From Geobacteraceae bacterium (GTDB lineage: Bacteria > Desulfobacterota > Desulfuromonadia > Geobacterales > DSM-12255): a stretch of 42,895 nt of DNA. Of the stretch, positions 7,305-15,241 are shown one piece after another. The translations under genes and the position numbers were made by a program. Where the stretch lies: positions 10,000 to 52,894 of the forward strand of contig JACABD010000025.1 of NCBI GenBank assembly GCA_013377075.1, in the 5' to 3' direction. The notes under the pieces are model-generated. The model saw nothing but the letters and a program-made list of their open reading frames with translations, was not told where the DNA came from and did no database searches. Positions within the stretch are counted from its first letter, which is position 1. Every line of letters starts with the position of its first letter.

Positions 7305-10064
7305 ATGGCCAGACCAGACTATTACGACGCACCTGAGTGCGATATAGACCAGGCGAAAGGTGCCCCCAAGTTCTGCAAGAAGTCGGAGCCGGGTGAGGGG
7401 ACGGAGCGCTCCTGCGCCTATGACGGCGCACGGGTGGTTTTAATGCCGATTACCGACGTTATCCATCTGGTGCATGGACCCATTGCCTGCGCCGGTAACT
7501 CATGGGATAACCGCGGTGCGCGCTCTTCAGACTCGCAGCTTTACCGGCGCGGCTTTACCACCGAGATGATGCAGAATGATGTCATCTTCGGCGGCGAGAA
7601 GAAGCTCTATAAAGCAATTCAGGAGCTTGCCGGCCGCTATCCGGAGGCAAAGGCAATTTTTGTCTATGCCACCTGCGTTACCGCCATGACCGGGGATGAT
7701 GTGGAAGCAGTCTGCAAGGCTGCTGCTGAGAAGGTCTCAATCCCGGTGATTCCGGTGAACACCCCCGGTTTTATCGGTGACAAGAACATCGGCAATCGCC
7801 TTGCCGGAGAGATCCTCTTCAAGTACGTCATTGGCACGGCTGAACCGGAAATGCTGGGTGAATACCCGATCAATCTTATCGGCGAATACAACATCGCCGG
7901 TGACCTCTGGGGGATGCTGCCGCTCTTCGACCGCCTGGGGATTCAGGTGCTATCCTGCATCAGCGGCGATGCGAAGTTTGAGGATCTCCGTTATGCCCAC
8001 CGGGCAAAACTGAATGTCATCATCTGCTCCAAGAGTCTGACCAATCTTGCCAAGAAGATGCAGAAGACATACGGTATGCCCTACATCGAGGAGTCATTTT
8101 ACGGCATGACCGATACGGCCAAGGCACTGCGTGACATTGCCCGTGAGCTGGACGATGCAATTAATGGTCTGGAAAAGCGAACCATGACTGAAAGGGTAGA
8201 GGCATTAATTGCCGAGGAAGAGGAGAAGTGCCGGGCTGCCATTGCTCCGTACCGGGAAAAACTGACCGGCAAAAGATCGGTTCTTTTTACCGGCGGAGTC
8301 AAGACCTGGTCCATGGTCAATGCCCTGCGGGAGCTGGGGGTAGAGATTCTGGCTGCCGGAACCCAGAACTCAACCCTGGAAGATTTCTACCGGATGAAAG
8401 CACTGATGCATCAGGATGCAAAGATTATCGAGGATACCAGCACCGCCGGGCTGTTGTCGGTCATGTACGAGAAGATGCCTGACTTGATTGTTGCCGGGGG
8501 CAAGACCAAGTTTCTTGCCCTGAAAACAAAGACCCCGTTCCTCGACATCAACCATGGCCGCTCCCACCCATACGCCGGTTATGAGGGGATGGTGGCCTTC
8601 TCCCGGCAGCTTGATCTGACGGTAAATAATCCGATTTGGAAGACGCTTAACGCTAAAGCGCCATGGGAGAAGGATGCCGGTGAGACGGCTGCTGATCTTG
8701 CACTTGTGAAGGCCCATGCAGAGCGGCTTGAAGCAGAGTCGATGAAGGATTCCCGGGTTAAAGTGCCGACCAAGAATGCCACTGTAAATCCCCAGAAGAA
8801 CTCGCCTGCTCTCGGCGCCACACTGGCCTATCTGGGGATCGATCAGATGCTGGGACTGCTCCATGGTGCTCAGGGGTGCTCGACTTTCATCAGGCTACAG
8901 TTGTCGCGGCATTTCAAGGAGTCCATCGCCCTCAACTCTACCAGTATGAGCGAAGACACCGCCATTTTCGGCGGCTGGGAGAACCTGAAGAAAGGTCTTG
9001 GCCGGGTGATGGAGAAGTTTCAGCCCGGAGTTGTCGGCGTCATGACCTCCGGCCTCACCGAAACCATGGGTGATGATGTGCAGAGTGCCATTGTCCATTT
9101 CCGCCAGGAAAACCCCCAGTATGCCGATACGCCTGTTGTCTGGGCGTCAACCCCTGACTACTGCGGCTCCATGCAGGAGGGGTATGCAGCAACGGTGAAG
9201 GCGATTGTTGCTACTATTGCTGAGGGTGGCGAGAGATCTGAGAATCAGGTGAACCTCCTCCCCGGCAGCCAGCTGACCCCGGCGGAAGTGGAGGAGTTGA
9301 AAGAGATCTGCGAATCATTCGGCCTCGATCCGTTGGTGATTCCGGATATCTCCTGCGCCCTGGACGGTCATATCGATGAGACTGTGTCAGCACTCTCTGT
9401 CGGCGGAATTTCGGTGGAGCGGATAAGGCTTGCCGGACGCAGCATTGCAACAATTTACGTAGGAGATTCCCTGGCCGATAGCGCAACTTTTTTGCAGGGA
9501 AAGTTCGGCATACCGGCATTCGGCTTTACCGCGCTGACCGGCCTTGCAGAGGTGGATCTGCTTATGGAAACCCTGTCAGAGCTCTCTGGCAGGGCTGTGC
9601 CCGAAAAATTCCGTCGCTGGCGCAGCCGTCTCATGGATGCCATGGTGGACAGCCATTACCAGTTCGGCCTGAAGAAAGTCGCACTGGCCCTGGAGGCAGA
9701 TCACCTCAAAGGGATGACAACCTTCCTTGCATCAATGGGGTGCGAGATCCAGACTGCTATTTCTGCCACCCGTACAAAGGGGCTTGACGGGCTGCCATGC
9801 GATAATCTCTTTGTCGGCGATCTGGAAGATCTGGAGAGTGCAGCTGTTGGGGCAGATCTTTTGGTGGCCAACTCCAATGGTCGTCAGGCAGCAGCAAAGT
9901 TGAAGATCGGGGCGCATTTGCGCACAGGTCTGCCGGTGTTCGACCGTCTCGGCGCTCACCAGAAAATCTGGATCGGCTATCAGGGGACGCTGAATCTGGT
10001 TTTCGAGGTGGCTAACCTGTTTCAGGCCAATGCAAAGGAAGCGCAGAAGTTGGCCCATAACTAA
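7305..10064 (+). CDS. nifEN: NifEN fusion, FeMo-cofactor assembly scaffold
   Basis: A single 919-residue chain holds NifE (about 1-480) and NifN (about 490-919), the two halves of the scaffold on which the NifB product matures to FeMo-co. The NifE half keeps Cys37, Cys62 and Cys124 (GTERSCAYDG, GPIACAGNSW, YATCVTAMTG), the same numbers as in Azotobacter NifE. The NifN half keeps its ligand cysteine at residue 525 (HGAQGCSTF). The join is a hydrophilic stretch after APWEKDAGE. Fused nifEN is known in Geobacter. The ATG at 7305 follows GGAAAGGCGGA; transcription starts from the sigma-54 promoter at 7253. The 3' end faces a convergent GGDEF gene only 25 bases away. Confidence 0.96.
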   Translation: MARPDYYDAPECDIDQAKGAPKFCKKSEPGEGTERSCAYDGARVVLMPITDVIHLVHGPIACAGNSWDNRGARSSDSQLYRRGFTTEMMQNDVIFGGEKKLYKAIQELAGRYPEAKAIFVYATCVTAMTGDDVEAVCKAAAEKVSIPVIPVNTPGFIGDKNIGNRLAGEILFKYVIGTAEPEMLGEYPINLIGEYNIAGDLWGMLPLFDRLGIQVLSCISGDAKFEDLRYAHRAKLNVIICSKSLTNLAKKMQKTYGMPYIEESFYGMTDTAKALRDIARELDDAINGLEKRTMTERVEALIAEEEEKCRAAIAPYREKLTGKRSVLFTGGVKTWSMVNALRELGVEILAAGTQNSTLEDFYRMKALMHQDAKIIEDTSTAGLLSVMYEKMPDLIVAGGKTKFLALKTKTPFLDINHGRSHPYAGYEGMVAFSRQLDLTVNNPIWKTLNAKAPWEKDAGETAADLALVKAHAERLEAESMKDSRVKVPTKNATVNPQKNSPALGATLAYLGIDQMLGLLHGAQGCSTFIRLQLSRHFKESIALNSTSMSEDTAIFGGWENLKKGLGRVMEKFQPGVVGVMTSGLTETMGDDVQSAIVHFRQENPQYADTPVVWASTPDYCGSMQEGYAATVKAIVATIAEGGERSENQVNLLPGSQLTPAEVEELKEICESFGLDPLVIPDISCALDGHIDETVSALSVGGISVERIRLAGRSIATIYVGDSLADSATFLQGKFGIPAFGFTALTGLAEVDLLMETLSELSGRAVPEKFRRWRSRLMDAMVDSHYQFGLKKVALALEADHLKGMTTFLASMGCEIQTAISATRTKGLDGLPCDNLFVGDLEDLESAAVGADLLVANSNGRQAAAKLKIGAHLRTGLPVFDRLGAHQKIWIGYQGTLNLVFEVANLFQANAKEAQKLAHN

Positions 10065-10089
10065 GATAGGAAGCTGGAAGAGAATGGAA

Positions 10090-10995
10090 TCAGCGGTCGC
10101 AGCTGACGCAGTTGCGACCGGCCAGCTTGCTGCGGTACATCAGGCCGTCGACCCGCTTGATGAGTGTTTCGGCGGTATCATCTGTTTTTGCTTCGGTAGC
10201 TCCTACAGAGACGGTCATCTGCAGCCGGCTCCCGCTGACGTTCAGTGTCGATTGCTCAATGACCTTGCGGAACCGCTCGGCAGTGATGCGGATATCCTCC
10301 TTGTCGACGTTCATGATGATGGCAACGAACTCCTCTCCACCCCAGCGACCGACCAGGTCGAAGACCCTGCAGCAGCCTGACATGGATTTGGCCACCATCT
10401 TTAGTGCTTCGTCGCCGGTTTCGTGGCCGAAGGAATCGTTGACCTCCTTGAAGTGGTCGATATCAATGAATAGAACCCCGAATCCCCAATCGAAACGCAC
10501 CAGCTCTTCCAGCCTGGAGCGCAGCGTCACCTCAAGATAGCGGCGATTGGCGAGTGAGGTCAGGGGGTCGAGGAAGACCAGATGCTGCAGCTCTTCGATC
10601 TTCTCCTGATCGGAGCTCCGCCGGCTGTTGTCGCTGAAGATCTCCACCGCACCAATGATCTTATCGTGCTGATCGCGAATCGGCGAAACTCTGACTTGTA
10701 CCGGAACCCTGTGGCCGTTCCGATGCTGCAGATAGACTTCGGCCTGCCGCTCTTCACCGTCCTTAAGTGTGGCTGCCAATGGACAGCCATCAAGGCAGAG
10801 CAGTTTTCCCGCAGCATCCACATGACAGAGGATGTTGTCCTTGCAGCAGCTGCCGATGACTTCATCGGCAGTGAATCCGCTCATCCGCTCCGCCCCTTTG
10901 TTCCAGTAGGTTATGATCCTGTTATGGTCAACAAAGTAGACGCCGTCATAGAGGTTGTCGAGAAGGCTGCGAAAAAAATTCTGATTACTCCACAT
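10090..10995 (-). CDS. PAS-GGDEF diguanylate cyclase
   Basis: Soluble 301-residue protein without membrane helices. The N-terminal PAS domain (about 5-130) contains a cysteine-rich insert, GSCCKDNILCHVDAAGKLLC followed by a further Cys-Pro, possibly a metal or redox site. The GGDEF domain (about 135-301) has an intact RWGGEEF active site and an RVFD inhibitory site five residues before it, so it should make cyclic di-GMP and be product-inhibited. AAGGAGG precedes the ATG. It lies convergent to nifEN and divergent from the nifX operon; nothing in the sequence connects it directly to nitrogen fixation. Confidence 0.88.
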   Translation of the reverse strand: MWSNQNFFRSLLDNLYDGVYFVDHNRIITYWNKGAERMSGFTADEVIGSCCKDNILCHVDAAGKLLCLDGCPLAATLKDGEERQAEVYLQHRNGHRVPVQVRVSPIRDQHDKIIGAVEIFSDNSRRSSDQEKIEELQHLVFLDPLTSLANRRYLEVTLRSRLEELVRFDWGFGVLFIDIDHFKEVNDSFGHETGDEALKMVAKSMSGCCRVFDLVGRWGGEEFVAIIMNVDKEDIRITAERFRKVIEQSTLNVSGSRLQMTVSVGATEAKTDDTAETLIKRVDGLMYRSKLAGRNCVSCDR

Positions 10996-11233
10996 GGCCC
11001 CCTCCTTTTTTAATTAATTCTAGCGTGTTCCATTAGTTTTTTAAACCAGATAATACGAACAACTATTGCCCTTCAAAATCGACAACTCTATTCTCGTTCA
11101 GCCAGGTTTTACCTGGTCTTTCCAAGCCCGTCAGACTCCTGATTGCCACTTTATGAAGCAGCCTGTCTAATCACTTCTCATAACTAATGATGCTTAAGAT
11201 CGACTATGTAACAAAATCAGCTGGTTACCCAGT
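10996..11233. other. Divergent gap between GGDEF gene and nifX promoter
   Basis: No plausible coding sequence. It must hold the GGDEF promoter (minus strand) and any enhancer sites for the sigma-54 promoter that follows. A GTAAC-N11-GTTAC inverted repeat near 11208-11228 abuts the -24 element and is a weak candidate regulatory site. Confidence 0.4.
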
Positions 11234-11249
11234 TGGCACGTCAAGTGCT
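11234..11249 (+). promoter_or_regulatory. Sigma-54 promoter of the nifX operon
   Basis: TGGCACGTCAAGTGCT carries GG and GC separated by ten bases, the -24/-12 layout. The expected start is near 11260. The leader down to the nifX ATG at 11339 is about 80 bases and contains the attenuator described at 11280-11321. Confidence 0.88.
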
Positions 11250-11279
11250 ATCTGTTTTAAAGCAGTACACAAACAGTGA

Positions 11280-11321
11280 TGGCAATGGCGCCACGATCTG
11301 AAAAGGTCGTGGCGTTTTTTT
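11280..11321 (+). promoter_or_regulatory. Antitermination leader of nifX: A1/G4 hexaloop hairpin plus terminator
   Basis: TGGC (11280-11283) and GCCA (11290-11293) form a short stem around the six-base loop AATGGC, with A at loop position 1 and G at 4, as in ANTAR-protein RNA targets. Its 3' arm overlaps the 5' arm of an intrinsic terminator: CGCCACGA (11289-11296) pairs with TCGTGGCG (11307-11314), then seven T. The two structures exclude each other, so a protein holding the hexaloop hairpin would allow read-through. The same design occurs before nifB. No convincing first hexaloop hairpin (P1) was found. GnfR, an ANTAR response regulator, acts on nif genes in G. sulfurreducens. Confidence 0.8.
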
Positions 11322-11338
11322 GACGAGGAGGAGATACC

Positions 11339-11725
11339 ATGAAAGTCGCATTTACCAGCAGCAGCGGCGAAATGATCGACCAGCATTTCGGCCAGTGTCA
11401 GAATTTTTATGTCTGGGAGATAGGAGTTGACGAGGCTTCGCAGGTGGCAGTCATCAGCGGCATATCGGCAGACGGTGATGAAGAGGATCGCATTACTGCC
11501 CGTGGCAATGCGTTGGCAGACTGCGCCATTGTCTACACCATGCAGATCGGCGGTCCGGCCGCAGCCAAGCTGGTGGCAAGGAAGATTCATCCAATGAAGA
11601 CCACTGAAGAGGTTTCTGTAGCCGATATTGTTGCCAAACTGCAAGCGGTTTTGCAGGAGAATCCGCCACCGTGGCTCAAAAAAGCACTCAACAAGGATAC
11701 TAATGCGTCATTTCTTGACGACTAA
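11339..11725 (+). CDS. nifX: NifX, FeMo-cofactor precursor carrier
   Basis: 128 residues of the dinitrogenase Fe-Mo cofactor-binding (NifX/NifY) fold. Family marks include the MKVAFTSS start, IDQHFG, ADGDEEDRI, QIGGPAAAKLVARKIHP and NPPPWLKKAL near the end, all typical of NifX proper. NifX binds NifB-co or its mature form and passes it between NifB, NifEN and dinitrogenase in the cytoplasm. GAGGAGGA precedes the ATG. It is first in an operon with a nif ferredoxin and a second NifX-like protein, expressed from the sigma-54 promoter and attenuated leader upstream. Confidence 0.92.
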   Translation: MKVAFTSSSGEMIDQHFGQCQNFYVWEIGVDEASQVAVISGISADGDEEDRITARGNALADCAIVYTMQIGGPAAAKLVARKIHPMKTTEEVSVADIVAKLQAVLQENPPPWLKKALNKDTNASFLDD

Positions 11726-11754
11726 CCGAAGTAGTTATACGAAAGGAGATCATC

Positions 11755-12018
11755 ATGGCTTACATCACTGGATTAAGAAGAAACAAGAGCGAGTACACCC
11801 CGCATTTTATCAAGTCACTTGACGAGGAGACCTGCATCGGCTGCGGACGCTGTTACAAAGTCTGTGTCCATGACGTGCTGGCATTCGAGGAGCTGGATGA
11901 GGATGATTCAGCGAAGATGTTCATGAAAGTGGAGAACCCGGGCAACTGCATCGGCTGCCAGGCGTGCGGCAGAACCTGTTCGAAAAAGTGTTTCGAGTTT
12001 GAACCGGTTGTTTTGTGA
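11755..12018 (+). CDS. fdxB: Nif-specific ferredoxin III (FdxB type)
   Basis: An 87-residue 2[4Fe-4S]-type ferredoxin. The motifs CIGCGRCYKVC (residues about 24-34) and CIGCQACGRTC (about 68-78) fit the nif-associated ferredoxin III family, which follows nifX in many diazotrophs. It is thought to supply electrons for cofactor assembly. AAAGGAGAT lies seven bases before the ATG, and nifX ends 30 bases upstream, so the two are co-transcribed. The acidic stretch between the two cluster motifs (EELDEDD) is a family trait. Confidence 0.92.
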   Translation: MAYITGLRRNKSEYTPHFIKSLDEETCIGCGRCYKVCVHDVLAFEELDEDDSAKMFMKVENPGNCIGCQACGRTCSKKCFEFEPVVL

Positions 12019-12044
12019 AAGGTGAAAGGTTTCCGGAGGTTAAC

Positions 12045-12449
12045 ATGTTGATGGCGGTCACAACATCTGACGGTATTCATGTCGATACACATTTTGGCAG
12101 GGCAGAGCGGTTCCTTCTGTTCGAGCTCTCTGGCGAAGCGCCCAGATTGGTTGGAGAGGTTGCTGCCGATCCCTATTGCAACTGGAGTAGTACCTTGCAG
12201 GATCTGGCTCCTGAGCAGTTTGCTGAAACGGTCAAAGCCATGCAGGAGTGCGCCGATGACAGGCCCGCCCATAGTATGATGCCGGAAAAACTGGCGTCTA
12301 TTGCAAAGGCACTGGGGGGTTGCCGGGTAATAGTAACTGCAATGATCGGAGAATCGCCAGAAGCGGAACTGGAGAGGCTGGGGATAGCGGTCTACTCAGC
12401 AAGCGGCCCTATCAGCACCCTGCTGCCAGAGGTGGCAAAGATTCTTTAA
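12045..12449 (+). CDS. Second NifX/NifB-C-terminal-like cofactor-binding protein
   Basis: About 134 residues from the ATG at 12045, chosen because GGAGG sits at the right distance; a GTG at 12015 overlapping the fdxB stop is possible but less likely. MLMAVTTSDGIHVDTHFGRA and the ending GCRVIVTAMIGESPEAELERLGI mark the Fe-Mo cofactor-binding fold that includes NifX, NafY and the NifB C-terminus. The NifB of this window lacks that C-terminal domain, so this free protein may act in its place; that is inference. It is the third gene of the nifX operon. Confidence 0.85.
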   Translation: MLMAVTTSDGIHVDTHFGRAERFLLFELSGEAPRLVGEVAADPYCNWSSTLQDLAPEQFAETVKAMQECADDRPAHSMMPEKLASIAKALGGCRVIVTAMIGESPEAELERLGIAVYSASGPISTLLPEVAKIL

Positions 12450-12450
12450 A

Positions 12451-12533
12451 GAAGGCTGAAGGTGGAAGGCTGAAGGACTATAACCAAACCTGGGGGTAAT
12501 GGCGGTACATTTTACCTTCAGCCTTCAGCCTTT
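12451..12533. repeat. GGCTGAAGG direct and inverted repeats before draT
   Basis: AAGGCTGAAGG occurs twice on the left side (12452-12476, separated by a TGG step) and its complement CCTTCAGCCTTCAGCC at 12515-12530 on the right, so a long imperfect hairpin can form around about 38 bases. It has no T-run and lies between the second nifX-like gene and draT. It looks like a dispersed repeat rather than a terminator. Confidence 0.65.
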
Positions 12534-12557
12534 AACCTTTCGTTAAGGTGATGATCC

Positions 12558-13352
12558 ATGTCAGGTTCCGGTTTCAATCTCTGCAATCTCCCTCCATGGG
12601 TCATCGCCTCCCGCCATTTTAATGAGCATCCGCAGCCTCTGGAAGTACAGGGGGTGCGGCTTGCCAACCGCAACTTTTTCCAGAAGTTGGATTCGATTGA
12701 TAACGTAGAAGAGCGCGCCAAGGTATTCAATGACTACATGTCGGTGAAGTACCAGCTCCATCAGCTCCAGACTCAGACGGACATTGCCAGAAAGAGCCTC
12801 AAAAACAGCTACCTCCGTTTTCTGCGCGGCTGGATGATGGATTCCAACTCAGTTGAAGGGGCGGTGCTCAAGGGGTGGGTCGAGAGTCGCATGGGGATTG
12901 GGCCAACCTTTCATAAACTTCCCATTTCCGGCATTCATGGAGAAGACTACATGGTTTATGCCATGGATCGCACCAGGGGGAGCGCCCGCACAAACGCCAT
13001 AAATGCCCAGCTTGACCTTCTTTACGAATACTGTCAGTACGAATTGTTGCGAAGAGGTTTTGCTGAAAAACAGATGATACTTTACCGCGGAACCAATGAT
13101 TCCGCTGAGTACGAACTCGTCGAGACTGTCAGCAAGCGGGAGCTGATTGTCAGGCTGAACAATCTTGTCTCGTTTACCAGTGACGAGGAGCGGGCCTGGG
13201 AGTTCGGAGACACTGTATGGGAGATCCGTGCCCCGTTTTCAAAGATCTTCTTTTTTGACGGATTGCTGCCGAACAGCATCGTGAAAGGGGAAGGGGAGTA
13301 TCTGGTGATCGGCGGCGAGTACCTTGTCAGGCGGATTATGTGTACAGTCTGA
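12558..13352 (+). CDS. draT: NAD+-dinitrogen-reductase ADP-ribosyltransferase DraT
   Basis: DraT switches nitrogenase off by ADP-ribosylating an arginine of NifH when ammonium appears or energy fails. The 264-residue protein starts with the family signature FNLCNLPPWVIASRHFN. The R-S-E pattern of arginine-specific ADP-ribosyltransferases is visible: Arg177 in ILYRGTND, a VSFTS motif around Ser205, and GEGEY around Glu245-Glu247. The start ATG follows AAGGTGAT. It points away from draG, which lies about 1 kb downstream on the other strand with lexA between them, so the opposing pair is not co-transcribed here. Confidence 0.93.
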   Translation: MSGSGFNLCNLPPWVIASRHFNEHPQPLEVQGVRLANRNFFQKLDSIDNVEERAKVFNDYMSVKYQLHQLQTQTDIARKSLKNSYLRFLRGWMMDSNSVEGAVLKGWVESRMGIGPTFHKLPISGIHGEDYMVYAMDRTRGSARTNAINAQLDLLYEYCQYELLRRGFAEKQMILYRGTNDSAEYELVETVSKRELIVRLNNLVSFTSDEERAWEFGDTVWEIRAPFSKIFFFDGLLPNSIVKGEGEYLVIGGEYLVRRIMCTV

Positions 13353-13544
13353 TCAGGCGATTTTCTGATAACGTGGCAGACTGGCCAGGCAGGTCGGCAG
13401 GCAAGTCATGTAGTCATGCTGCCTGTCAGTCCTGCTTGCCAACCTGCTGTTACGGGTCATTTTGCCAACAGCCTTCACTGCCAGTTCAAACTCCTCCCAT
13501 AAAGCAAATAAGACAACTGCCAGGCCGCATAGTGAAAGTTCCAT
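13353..13544 (-). CDS. Small hydrophobic-start hypothetical protein downstream of lexA
   Basis: 63 codons whose ATG is preceded by GAGGAG at a good distance. It sits 45 bases after the lexA-like stop on the same strand, as if in an operon. Residues 1-16 (MELSLCGLAVVLFALW) could be a short membrane helix; the rest is basic and low in complexity. The last third is encoded by DNA with inverted repeats (GGCAGGTCGGCAGGCAAG-like against CTTGCCAACCTGC, about 13387-13446), so the true end may be shorter or the ORF chance. No family recognised. Confidence 0.4.
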   Translation of the reverse strand: MELSLCGLAVVLFALWEEFELAVKAVGKMTRNSRLASRTDRQHDYMTCLPTCLASLPRYQKIA

Positions 13545-13589
13545 GGTGAGATCTCCTCTTCAAGTCTGATTTTAATAATCAACTGATTG

Positions 13590-14216
13590 CTACAACTGCC
13601 GGTAAACACCGGTCACTTTCCCGATTATGGACAGTTCTCCATCCTTTGGATAGATGAGGATCGGCTCCATGTCCGGGTTTCCAGGTTGCAGACGGATGTG
13701 ATCGCTTTCGCGGTAAAACCACTTCACGGTCGCCTCACCATCCAGCATGGCGACGACTATATCTTTCTTCTCTGCAGTAGCCTGGGGACGGACCAACGCC
13801 AGATCGCCATCCAGAATCCCGGCGGTAATCATTGAGTTGCCGCTGATCCTCAGGAAAAAACATCCCGCTCCATTTACTGCCAAATGATCGACTGAAAAAT
13901 ACCCCTGAATATCTTCAATGGCTGTGGAGAGCTGACCGGCACGGACAGTGCCGACAATCGGCAGGGAGGTCGAGCGGCTGTTTGGTGTTGTCAGGGTGAT
14001 TCCCCGGTTCATGCTCCCCCGTTTGAGATACCCCTTACGCTCCAGCGCATCAAGATGCTTCATTACCGGCAGGGTTCCGGACACTTTCAGATGTCCGGCA
14101 ATCTCCCGCTGGCTGGGGGGGTAGCCGTTGCTGTCAGCAAAAGCGGTAACGAACGACAACACCTGCCGTTGCCGCTGGGTAAGCTCATTTGCCGATTTTG
14201 AATGATAGGTAGTCAT
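13590..14216 (-). CDS. lexA: LexA-family SOS repressor
   Basis: 208 residues. An N-terminal winged-helix domain (LTQRQRQVLSFV, PPSQREIAGHL) is followed by a self-cleavage site at Ala-Gly in GTVRAGQL and a serine peptidase domain with the catalytic Ser in ISGNSMITAGILDGD and Lys in GEATVKWFY. All catalytic elements are present, so it should be a working LexA. A perfect palindrome overlaps its start codon (14208-14225), implying autoregulation. G. sulfurreducens is known to have two autoregulated lexA genes. The position between draT and draG is unusual; whether it controls anything there is unknown. Confidence 0.92.
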   Translation of the reverse strand: MTTYHSKSANELTQRQRQVLSFVTAFADSNGYPPSQREIAGHLKVSGTLPVMKHLDALERKGYLKRGSMNRGITLTTPNSRSTSLPIVGTVRAGQLSTAIEDIQGYFSVDHLAVNGAGCFFLRISGNSMITAGILDGDLALVRPQATAEKKDIVVAMLDGEATVKWFYRESDHIRLQPGNPDMEPILIYPKDGELSIIGKVTGVYRQL

Positions 14217-14225
14217 ATGACTACC
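14208..14225. promoter_or_regulatory. LexA operator over the lexA start codon
   Basis: GGTAGTCATATGACTACC is an 18-base perfect palindrome whose centre is the lexA ATG (14214-14216, minus strand). It fits the published Geobacter LexA motif GGTT-N2-C-N4-G-N3-ACC at every fixed position except the fourth (A instead of T). Bound repressor would block translation-start DNA and probably transcription. Confidence 0.85.
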
Positions 14226-14270
14226 ATAGTGAATTTGCCCGGAGCTGTCAATAAAAAATCCAGCCTGAAA

Positions 14271-14309
14271 TAAAAAACGGCGACCCCGATATTTTCCGGA
14301 GTCGCCGTT
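14271..14309 (-). terminator. Intrinsic terminator after draG
   Basis: Read on the minus strand, AACGGCGACTCCGG pairs with a CGGGGTCGCCGTT arm around an AAAATAT-type loop and is followed by TTTTTTA. It closes the draG operon before the lexA promoter region. Confidence 0.8.
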
Positions 14310-14341
14310 TAACTGGCACTGTATCTGTTTGCGGTGTTATG

Positions 14342-15241
14342 TCATGCTGAAATGCACTGATTGGCGGAGAGGCGCAGAAGCTTTCCGGCCAGATCAGCTA
14401 ATTCGTTGAAATACTTCTTTTCCAGCTTTCTGAGCCATCTCTGCGGTACTTCTTCCAGCCCGTAATATGCTCCTGCAAGACCTCCGGCTATTGCTGCGGT
14501 TGTGTCGGCATCGCCACCCTGATTGGCTGTGGCGATGATGCACTCTTCAAAAGAGCGGCTGCGGAAAAAGTAGTGGAAGACTGTCTGCATGGTGTCGACG
14601 ACATAGCCGGTTGCAAGGCCAGGGTAGGGGTCGAACCTGAAGGTCGGGTAGTCTGCGACAAGCCGGTCGGCCTCGCGGCGCAGGCGACTCTTTTCAGCGC
14701 CTTTAAGCGCCAGATGGATCATCCTGCCATAAGTGATGCAGGCGGCATCGGAGAGGGGGTGGTTGTGGGTCAGGTGTCCCTGCTCAATGGCGTATTTTTG
14801 CAGCAGTTCATTATTGCCAAAAGTGTAGAGAGCAACCGGTGTCATCCGCATCAGTGCCCCGTTTCCGGCGTCCCACTGGTTCGGTGGCGATTCAAGCTGC
14901 CCCTTGAGCATGAAGTTGCGTATGCCGCGGCGACAGGTGTCACCTACATCGACAGGTTTCGATTTGAGCCAATTTGAAAACTCCATGGCAATGGCCCGGA
15001 GGCCCCAGCATCCTGAAGTTGTGACCGCCCGGGCTACACAGAGGGTCATCTCGGTATCGTCGGTAACCTGCCCCGGTTTGAGCCGCAGCCAGCCACCGCC
15101 GACCATCTCGGTCAGCCGGCCATATTTCGAGGCAATTTCACCAGGGGTCATGAACTCAACCGGCGCACCGAGGGCGTCGCCGACTGCAAAGCCAAGTAGC
15201 ACGGCCTTGTAGCGATTTAACAGCTCATCATCTGCTGTCAC
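14342..15241 (-). CDS. draG: ADP-ribosyl-dinitrogen reductase glycohydrolase DraG
   Basis: DraG removes ADP-ribose from NifH and re-activates nitrogenase. The 299-residue protein has the dinuclear manganese-site motifs of the family: GFAVGDALGAPVEF near residue 20, VTDDTEM (Asp61-Asp62) and NQGGDADTTAAIAGGLAGA near residue 245. A GTG start at 15241 overlaps the TGA stop of the upstream gene by four bases (GTGA), showing translational coupling. It is third in a minus-strand operon with a small HTH protein and a 98-residue protein of unknown role. DraG family members also act on other ADP-ribosylated targets, but draT close by makes the nif role likely. Confidence 0.93.
   Translation of the reverse strand: MTADDELLNRYKAVLLGFAVGDALGAPVEFMTPGEIASKYGRLTEMVGGGWLRLKPGQVTDDTEMTLCVARAVTTSGCWGLRAIAMEFSNWLKSKPVDVGDTCRRGIRNFMLKGQLESPPNQWDAGNGALMRMTPVALYTFGNNELLQKYAIEQGHLTHNHPLSDAACITYGRMIHLALKGAEKSRLRREADRLVADYPTFRFDPYPGLATGYVVDTMQTVFHYFFRSRSFEECIIATANQGGDADTTAAIAGGLAGAYYGLEEVPQRWLRKLEKKYFNELADLAGKLLRLSANQCISA

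Noticed and set aside
11252-11276. CTGTTT/AAACAG stem as P1 of the nifX leader
   Set aside because: The left arm is probably upstream of the predicted transcript start near 11260, and the loop is thirteen bases.
13387-13446. Inverted repeats after draT as a terminator
   Set aside because: Arms are imperfect and no T-run follows on either strand; recorded only as part of the small ORF entry.
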